Shown here in pieces: positions 58,675 through 64,000 of a stretch of DNA of 64,000 nucleotides. Below the pieces are notes generated by a model. The model did not search any database and was not told the DNA's origin. It saw nothing but the letters and a program-made list of their open reading frames with translations. The stretch spans positions 620,001-684,000 of the forward strand of contig NZ_FNQB01000003.1 in NCBI RefSeq assembly GCF_900107455.1, read 5' to 3'. Each line of letters opens with the position of its first letter. Position 1 is the stretch's first letter. Origin of the DNA: Asanoa ishikariensis (GTDB taxonomy: Bacteria > Actinomycetota > Actinomycetes > Mycobacteriales > Micromonosporaceae). The position numbers and the translations under genes were made by a program.

Positions 58675-59703
58675 TCAGGCGGCGGAGCGCTCGGCGACCG
58701 ATCGGCGGCGCTGGCTCACGGTCGCGATGGCCGGAGGTGTGTAGGCCACATCGTTGGGGCCCGCGTCGGTGCCTGGCGGGACGATCTCGTCGATCCGGTC
58801 GAGGATCTCGTCGTCGAGGGTGACGTCGGCGCCGGCGAGCAGGTCGTCGAGCTGTTCCATCGTGCGTGGGCCGATGATCGCCGAGGTTACGCCCGGGTGG
58901 GCGATCGCGAATGCCATCGCGAGGTGGGTCATCGGCATGCCGACCTTCTCCGCGAGCGGGATGAGCTGCTCGACCGCCGCGAGCTTGCGCTCGTCGGCGA
59001 AGTGCTGCGGCATGGCGCTGGACCGGTGGGTATCCGTGTGCCGGCCCTTGCGGTATCGGCCGGTGAGCAGGCCCTGGCCCAGCGGGCTCCAGACGAGCGT
59101 GCCCATCCCGTAGCGCTGGCAGACCGGCAGGATCTCGCGTTCGATGCTCCGGTTGAGGATCGAGTACGGCGGCTGCTCGGTGCGGAAGCGCTCCAGGCCT
59201 CGCCGCTCGGCGACCCACTGCGCCTCGACGATCTCGGAAGCCGGGAAGCCCGACGCACCGACCGCGCGTACCTTGCCGCTGTGGATCAGGTCAGACAGCG
59301 CCGACAGGGTCTCCTCCACGTCGACCGTCGGATCTGGACGGTGGATCTGGTAGAGATCGAGGTGATCGGTCCGCAGGCGGCGCAACGAGTTCTCGACGGC
59401 GGTGACGATCCAGCGGCGCGAGTTCCCCTGGTGGTTCGGACCGTCGCTCATCGGATAGTGCAGCTTGCTGGCGAGCACGACGCCGTCGCGGCGGCCCTTG
59501 AGTGCTTTGCCGACGACCTCCTCGGATTCGCCTCGGGAGTAGACGTCGGCGGTGTCTACGAAGTTGACTCCCGCGTCGAGGGCTCGATGGATGATCCGGG
59601 TCGAGTCGTCATGGTCGGGGTTTCCCATGGCGCCGAACATCATGGCGCCCAGGGCGTATGGGCTGACCCGCATTCCGGTCCGGCCCAACGTGCGGTACTT
59701 CAT
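58675..59703 (-). CDS. Aldo/keto reductase
   Basis: This 342-residue NADPH-dependent aldo/keto reductase has the catalytic tetrad: Asp and Tyr in FVDTADVYSRG, Lys in VLASKLH, His in YQIHRPD. The cofactor motif SAIIGPRTMEQLDD and an AFAIAHPGVTSAI segment are typical. It belongs to the YajO/Tas-like group that reduces varied aldehydes and ketones. The ATG at 59703 is used because AGGAAG precedes it and the KYRTLGRTGM start is family-typical. The upstream AraC-type regulator gene is a candidate controller. Confidence 0.93.
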   Translation of the reverse strand: MKYRTLGRTGMRVSPYALGAMMFGAMGNPDHDDSTRIIHRALDAGVNFVDTADVYSRGESEEVVGKALKGRRDGVVLASKLHYPMSDGPNHQGNSRRWIVTAVENSLRRLRTDHLDLYQIHRPDPTVDVEETLSALSDLIHSGKVRAVGASGFPASEIVEAQWVAERRGLERFRTEQPPYSILNRSIEREILPVCQRYGMGTLVWSPLGQGLLTGRYRKGRHTDTHRSSAMPQHFADERKLAAVEQLIPLAEKVGMPMTHLAMAFAIAHPGVTSAIIGPRTMEQLDDLLAGADVTLDDEILDRIDEIVPPGTDAGPNDVAYTPPAIATVSQRRRSVAERSAA

Positions 59704-59837
59704 GTGCTTCCTACCCGTGTCCTGCTCGGTGGTGACTGCCCCGGAAGCCATGCGGGCTCCGGTGGCTCAACACAAGCAAGGGCGCGACCGCCGTGCTAGC
59801 AAAATCCTCTCGGGTGGTTGCACAATCCTGGTGGCCT

Positions 59838-60743
59838 TCAGGGGAGCACGGCTTCGCCGTTGCCGGCTCCATCCCGCATACGTACGGCGTCAAGGCTGGG
59901 CGGAGCACCGAACAGGCGCCGATATTCCCGGCTGAATTGCGAGGGGTTGTCGTATCCGACTCGATAGCCGACGCCGGTGACGTCGTGGGGGCTGGTGGCC
60001 AGCAGCAGTCTCGCCGCCTGGAGCCGGATGTGCTTCTGGAACTGGATCGGGCTCATCGCCGTCACGGCCTGGAAGTTGCGATAGAACGCGGAGACGCTCA
60101 TCCCGGAAAGTTGTGCCACCTCCTCGACCCGGAACGGCCGGGTGTAGTTCTCCCGGATCCACCGCACCGCCCGCGTGATGTGGTTCAGGCTGCTGTCCGC
60201 GAGGCCGAGCTGACGGACCGCTTCACCTTGTTCGCCGGTCAGCAAGCGCCAGAGGATCTCGCGCTTGTAGACCGGCGTCAGGGCCTTCTGGTCCCGAGGG
60301 CGGTCGAGCAGGCGCAGCAGTCGCACGACAGCGTCGAGCAACTCGTCCGGGGCGTCACTGACCGCGATGGCGGGCCGTGCGCTGCCGGTGGACCGTGGCA
60401 ACTCCGCCGGCCCGACCTGCAACAGCAACTCCGCGATGGCGGCCGGTTCCAGCGTCATTCCGAAACCGAGCGCGGGCTGGCCCCCGGCGACGTCGACGAA
60501 GTGTCCCGTTACCGGCAGGTCCACCGAGGCGATCAGGTACTGACCGGGGCCGTACTCGTAGATCCGCTCCCCCAGCGCCAGGCGCTTGGCTCCCTGTGCG
60601 ATGACCGCCAGAACCGTGCCGGACATCCCGGCCAGCGGCACCGCGCTGTGAACGACCTCGCAGACCCGGACACCGTCGATGACAGTGGTCAAATCGGGAC
60701 GCGCATGTCGCTTCAACAGATCAGCGAGCTCGGCCAGGGACAT
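59838..60743 (-). CDS. AraC-family transcriptional regulator
   Basis: This 301-residue regulator has an N-terminal AraC_N cupin-like sensing domain (residues 18-170: EYGPGQYLIASVDLPVTGHF) and a C-terminal double HTH at about 195-285 (ITRAVRWIRENYTRPFRVEEVAQLSGMSVSAFYRNFQAVT, LLLATSPHDVTGVGYRVGYDNPSQFSREYRRLFG). It lies on the same strand just upstream of the aldo/keto reductase and probably regulates it or the nearby alcohol/aldehyde dehydrogenases. Confidence 0.93.
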   Translation of the reverse strand: MSLAELADLLKRHARPDLTTVIDGVRVCEVVHSAVPLAGMSGTVLAVIAQGAKRLALGERIYEYGPGQYLIASVDLPVTGHFVDVAGGQPALGFGMTLEPAAIAELLLQVGPAELPRSTGSARPAIAVSDAPDELLDAVVRLLRLLDRPRDQKALTPVYKREILWRLLTGEQGEAVRQLGLADSSLNHITRAVRWIRENYTRPFRVEEVAQLSGMSVSAFYRNFQAVTAMSPIQFQKHIRLQAARLLLATSPHDVTGVGYRVGYDNPSQFSREYRRLFGAPPSLDAVRMRDGAGNGEAVLP

Positions 60744-60805
60744 CTACCGATTACAGCACCACGGCCATGACGTCGCCCTGGCGACGGCTCGGCGAGGCAC
60801 CTCGG

Positions 60806-61647
60806 TTATCCCCGGCCCCACAGGTCGTAAGGGTTCTTGCCGGGCCGGAAACCGTGCGCTTCAGCCATGTGTGCGGCCTCGGGAAAGCCGTGTCCGACCG
60901 AGCCGGGAAGGTGGGCGTCACTGCCGAACGTGATCGCGTCGCCGCCTTCGTCGTGCCACCAGGTCAGCACGCTCGGGTGCAGCGGCAGCCGGGTATTGAC
61001 CTCCAGCGCTCGGCCGGACCCCGCGGTCTCCCGCAACGCATGGCGAAACTCTTCCTCGAAGGCGGCGGGGTCGAATGAGCCGGCGTTCTCGGTTGGCCAG
61101 GAGCGGGCCGGATAGTCGATGTGGGCGAGCACGGAGAACATGTCGCTCGTCGCGACCATCCTGGCGACATCGGCGAGATACGCACGCACCACGTCGTAGG
61201 GGTCCCGGTACGGGTAGATGCCCCAGGGTTCGGCGAAGGTTCCTTGATCAGGGAGGGTGTGCAGCGAGCCGAGCAGCCGGTCGAATCGACCCACGGCCAG
61301 TACCCGCGCGATCTGATCGCCGTGGCGATGAGGCTCGCCCAACTCGAGACCGCTGAGGACGCGCAATTGAGGAAACCGATCCCTGCAGCGTTCGATCGCT
61401 TCCAGGTATCCGGCGGCATCGAAGGCAGGCGGCGTCAGTATCCCGCCGGCGTCGGCAAGCGCGGTGAGCTGGTCCGACACATACGGACCGTCGGACGCGA
61501 TGCGCCACACAGTGTGGTCCAGGTGTTCGGTGAAGGCGATGGCCGGCAGACCGAGCTCCATGGCCCGGACGCAGGACTGTTCCATGTCGCCGACCGCTGT
61601 GTCCCACGACACTCGCTGTGCACGTGACTGTCAGGGGGCAATGGCAC
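60806..61647 (-). pseudogene. PHP-domain phosphoesterase with a one-base frameshift near its start
   Basis: This is a HisK/PHP-type metal-dependent phosphoesterase. The open frame from a GTG at 61612 gives 268 residues (FTEHLDHTVWR, LSGLELGEPHRHGD, RFDRLLGSLHTL, VLAHIDYPA, ALEVNTR, ITFGSDAHLPGSVG) but lacks the family's essential HxH metal motif. That motif, PPDSHVHSE, is present just upstream in another frame starting at GTG 61647, which has GGAGG 7 bases before it. Adding one G at about 61609/61610 would join both parts as HSEWSWDTAVGDME. This is therefore a frameshifted gene or a sequencing error. The intact enzyme would hydrolyse histidinol-phosphate or a similar monoester. Confidence 0.85.
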
Positions 61648-61679
61648 CAGACAACCTCCGGTGGGCAGGGGACTCGTCG

Positions 61680-62933
61680 TCAGGTGAAAGGGCGGTCACC
61701 GTCTCTGCTCGGAGTAAGGATCTGTCGGGTCCGGTCTCCGGTCCAGGCCGCTTCGAGGATCGAGGTCAGGCTGGCGGCGTCGGTCGGGCCTGGATGGTTC
61801 TGGATCAAGCGGGTGACGCCACTGGCCAGCTCCGCGAAGCGCGGGAGGTCGGCGCGTGCCACACCGATGTCCGCCAACGTAGGAGGGATGCCGATGTCGG
61901 CAAGGAGCCGGTCGAGCCAGGTGAGGAACGCATCCGCGGCCTCGGCATCCGAGGCGTCGGTCACGTCGAGCCCGCACACCCTGGCGAGGATGGCCAACCG
62001 GTCGCCGATGGCATCCCTGGCCGCGTTGAGCGCGTAGGGCAGTAGCAGCCCGACGCCCAGGCCGTGCGGCGTGTGCGTGGCTGCGCCGATGGGGTACTGG
62101 AGGGCGTGCGGGGCCGCGTTGCCGGCGTGGGAGAAGGCGAGCCCGGCGAGCATGGACCCATAGGACATGTCCGCGCGCGCGTCCGTGTCGCCTCCGTCCC
62201 GCACGGCTCGGCGCAAGCTGCGGGCGATCCGCTCCGCGGCCAGGAGCGCGTAGTGGTCGGTGATCGGGTTGCGGCCGAGGAAGACCTGCTCCACCGGGTC
62301 GCGCGGTCCGTGGGCCCGGGGCCGCGCGGTGTAGCTCTCCACCGCGTGACAGAACGCGTCGATGCCGGAGTGGGCGGTGACGGTCGCCGGGCAGGTGTAG
62401 GTGAGCTCGGGGTCGACGATGGCGAAGTCGGGCACGATGTGGACGCTGGAAACCCCCACCTTCAGCTGGCGGTCCGGGTCGGTCAGCACCGAGACGGGGG
62501 TTAGCTCGGAGCCCGTGCCTGACGTCGTCGGGACCGCGACGAGGGGAATCGTCGGCCCCGGCACCTTCGACTCGCCGTAGAAGTCGCGCGGCGTCCCACC
62601 GTGGCGCCTGATCACGCCGACGATTTTGGCGAGGTCGATCACCGTGCCACCCCCGATGGCGAGGATCACGTCGGCGTCCATCTCCGCGGCGACCGAGACG
62701 GCCAGGGCGACATCGGCGAGTGGTACGTCCGGAGTCGCGTCGGAGAACACCTCGACGACCTCGACCTTCTCCCGCACGGCGGCCACGATCTCGGCCACGC
62801 CCGGCTGCCCCAGAAGGATCTGGTCGGTCACGATCAGCACTCGCGAGCCACACTCGGCCACCACCCGTGGGATGTTCTGCGCGACCCCCTCGCCCACTAT
62901 GAGCTGGCGTGGTCCGCGGACGGTCTCAAGCAT
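61680..62933 (-). CDS. Iron-containing alcohol dehydrogenase
   Basis: This 417-residue group III alcohol dehydrogenase has the NAD-binding GGGTVIDLAKIVG, PTTSGTGSELTPVSV and metal-binding His in GIDAFCHAVESY and HAGNAAPHALQYPIG. Relatives include 4-hydroxybutyrate dehydrogenase and maleylacetate reductase. GAGGGG lies 7 bases before the ATG, and the succinate-semialdehyde dehydrogenase gene is 27 bases upstream on the same strand, so a 4-hydroxybutyrate or similar route is likely. The real substrate is not determined by sequence. Confidence 0.9.
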   Translation of the reverse strand: MLETVRGPRQLIVGEGVAQNIPRVVAECGSRVLIVTDQILLGQPGVAEIVAAVREKVEVVEVFSDATPDVPLADVALAVSVAAEMDADVILAIGGGTVIDLAKIVGVIRRHGGTPRDFYGESKVPGPTIPLVAVPTTSGTGSELTPVSVLTDPDRQLKVGVSSVHIVPDFAIVDPELTYTCPATVTAHSGIDAFCHAVESYTARPRAHGPRDPVEQVFLGRNPITDHYALLAAERIARSLRRAVRDGGDTDARADMSYGSMLAGLAFSHAGNAAPHALQYPIGAATHTPHGLGVGLLLPYALNAARDAIGDRLAILARVCGLDVTDASDAEAADAFLTWLDRLLADIGIPPTLADIGVARADLPRFAELASGVTRLIQNHPGPTDAASLTSILEAAWTGDRTRQILTPSRDGDRPFT

Positions 62934-62960
62934 GTCGGTGCCCCTCTGGAACGTCGGCGG

Positions 62961-64000
62961 TCACGGTAGGTCGATCGCCGCGTAGGTGAGGTCGAGGTAC
63001 TCGAGGATGCCCTCGTGCGACCCCTCCTTGCCGATCCCGGACTGCTTCACGCCCCCGAACGGAGCCGACGGGTCCGATATCAGGCCACGGTTGACGCCGA
63101 CCATCCCCGTATCCAGCCCCTCGGCGAACCGGAGCGCCCGCCGGAGGTCGCGGGTGAAGACGTATCCGACCAGGCCGTGCTCGGTGTCGTTGGCCTTCGC
63201 CAGCACCTCGTCGTCGGACGTGAACGAGATGATCGGCGCCACCGGGCCGAAGATCTCCGCCTTGAGCATCCGGGCGCCTTCGGGCACGTCGACGAGGACC
63301 GTGGGCGGGTAGAAGTGGCCCGGCCCATCCGGACGCTCGCCGCCCACCAGGACCCGGGCGCCGCGATCGACCGCGTCGGCGACGAGCTCTTCGATCTTGG
63401 TGACCGAGGCCTCGTCGATCAACGCACCGACGTCCACGCCGGCGTCGAGACCATGGCCCACCGAGAGCGCGCCCATCCGCTCGGCGAAGCGCGCCGTGAA
63501 CTCCGCGCGCACCGGCTCCTCGACGTAGATCCGGTTGGCCGCGATGCAGGACTCCCCGATGTTGCGCATCTTGGCCACCATCGCACCGTCGAGCGCGACG
63601 TCCAGGTCAGCGTCGGCACACACGATCAAGGCCGCGTTGCCGCCCAGTTCCATGGAGGTGCGCAGCACGTTGTCCGCGGCCTGCCGCAGCAGCACGCGTC
63701 CGACCTCGGTCGACCCGGTGAACGAGAGCTTGCGGGTACGGCTGTCGGCCAGCAGTGCTGAGACCACCTCGCCGGGACGCTTGGTGGTCACCACGTTGAC
63801 GACGCCCGGGGGTACGCCGACCTCCTCCATGACGCTGGCCAGGAAGAGCATGGTGAGCGGCGTCTGGGCTGCTGGCTTGGTGATCGTCGTGCAGCCCGCT
63901 GCCAGCGCGGGAGCGATCTTGCGGGCACCCATGGCCAACGGAAAGTTCCAGGGCGTCACGAAGACGCACGGTCCGACCGGCTTCGGCACGGTGAGGATGC
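62961..64000 (-). CDS. NAD(P)-dependent aldehyde dehydrogenase, SSADH-like (5' end outside window)
   Basis: This is the C-terminal 346 residues of an aldehyde dehydrogenase; the frame stays open through the window edge (I-L-T-V-P-K-P). Visible features are VTPWNFPLAMGARKIAPALAAGC, the cofactor-binding FTGSTEVGR, catalytic Glu in MELGGNAAL, catalytic Cys in NIGESCIAANRI, and the family tail GGVKQSGIGKEGSHEGILEYLDLTY. Closest to succinate-semialdehyde dehydrogenase (GabD), which forms succinate. It is the likely first or earlier gene of a unit with the iron-containing alcohol dehydrogenase. Confidence 0.92.
   Translation of the reverse strand, partial: ILTVPKPVGPCVFVTPWNFPLAMGARKIAPALAAGCTTITKPAAQTPLTMLFLASVMEEVGVPPGVVNVVTTKRPGEVVSALLADSRTRKLSFTGSTEVGRVLLRQAADNVLRTSMELGGNAALIVCADADLDVALDGAMVAKMRNIGESCIAANRIYVEEPVRAEFTARFAERMGALSVGHGLDAGVDVGALIDEASVTKIEELVADAVDRGARVLVGGERPDGPGHFYPPTVLVDVPEGARMLKAEIFGPVAPIISFTSDDEVLAKANDTEHGLVGYVFTRDLRRALRFAEGLDTGMVGVNRGLISDPSAPFGGVKQSGIGKEGSHEGILEYLDLTYAAIDLP

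Noticed and set aside
1-64000. tRNA, rRNA, CRISPR arrays, insertion sequences and prophage genes
   Set aside because: None was recognised by eye; there are no transposase or integrase motifs, no clustered repeats with spacers and no cloverleaf with a conserved T-loop. Small RNAs cannot be excluded without computation.

Overview
The window is high-GC (about 70% or more) actinobacterial chromosome with short intergenic gaps, frequent GTG starts and many 1- to 4-base stop/start overlaps. The gene mix points to a filamentous actinomycete, most likely Micromonosporaceae: an rph gene with a rifamycin-associated element, an Asp23/DUF6286 envelope operon, Spo0M, a class E sortase with an LAXTG substrate, CHAT and STAND proteases, and many one- and two-component regulators. 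The family assignment is inference. I found no rRNA, tRNA, CRISPR array, transposase or integrase.

Layout. 1-2437: end of a cysteine hydrolase, an NCS2-like permease and an AtzH-like protein, which look like ureide/N-heterocycle catabolism. 2434-4551: NmrA-type reductase and anhydro-MurNAc kinase (anmK). 4594-12902: a three-gene secreted operon encoding a cupredoxin/repeat/DUF1080 protein, a two-domain multicopper oxidase, and a ThuA/discoidin/PQQ-type dehydrogenase/PKD/DUF1080 protein. 13195-19344: epoxide hydrolase, two LysE-type exporters, a DUF4232 lipoprotein, a Tat-exported MBL-fold hydrolase, and a serine hydrolase divergent from a LysR regulator. 19344-24444: CHAT-TPR protease divergent from subtilase, ECF sigma factor and a small partner protein. 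24441-28774: LysA-like decarboxylase with a stand-alone RAM domain, a DUF574 methyltransferase, and an unknown P/W-motif protein. 28097-33237: two-component system next to a three-gene ABC exporter. 33214-36152: LAXTG surface protein, class E sortase, membrane-anchored proteins. 36182-42759: NIPSNAP, PadR and HxlR regulators with visible operators, M15 and L,D-transpeptidase lipoproteins, Spo0M. 42766-46997: acyl-CoA synthetase and rifamycin phosphotransferase. 47123-49726: Asp23/Gls24 envelope operon. 49881-54167: a giant caspase/GHKL/EAD/NB-ARC/TPR protein. 54221-58641: malQ, gnd and small conserved proteins. 58675-64000: aldo/keto reductase, AraC regulator, a frameshifted PHP hydrolase, Fe-dependent alcohol dehydrogenase and the 3' part of a succinate-semialdehyde dehydrogenase.

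Three systems stand out. (1) The secreted operon looks like an extracellular oxidative glycan-cleavage unit: a sugar dehydrogenase and two DUF1080 (3-keto-disaccharide hydrolase) modules alongside copper proteins that could carry electrons to oxygen. In one protein a discoidin domain is inserted inside the ThuA domain. (2) The CHAT/subtilase/sigma/partner cluster resembles a regulated two-protease conflict module. (3) The 1428-residue protein joins a caspase-type protease to a GHKL ATPase segment, an effector-associated domain, an NB-ARC switch and TPRs, the architecture expected of a self-contained bacterial immune receptor. Regulatory sites of note are a near-consensus rifamycin-associated element upstream of rph, a matching pair of CCGATA-N10-TATC sites linking the LysR regulator to two target promoters, and a sigma-B-like promoter for the Asp23 operon. 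All family names come from reading the translations; no database search was run.
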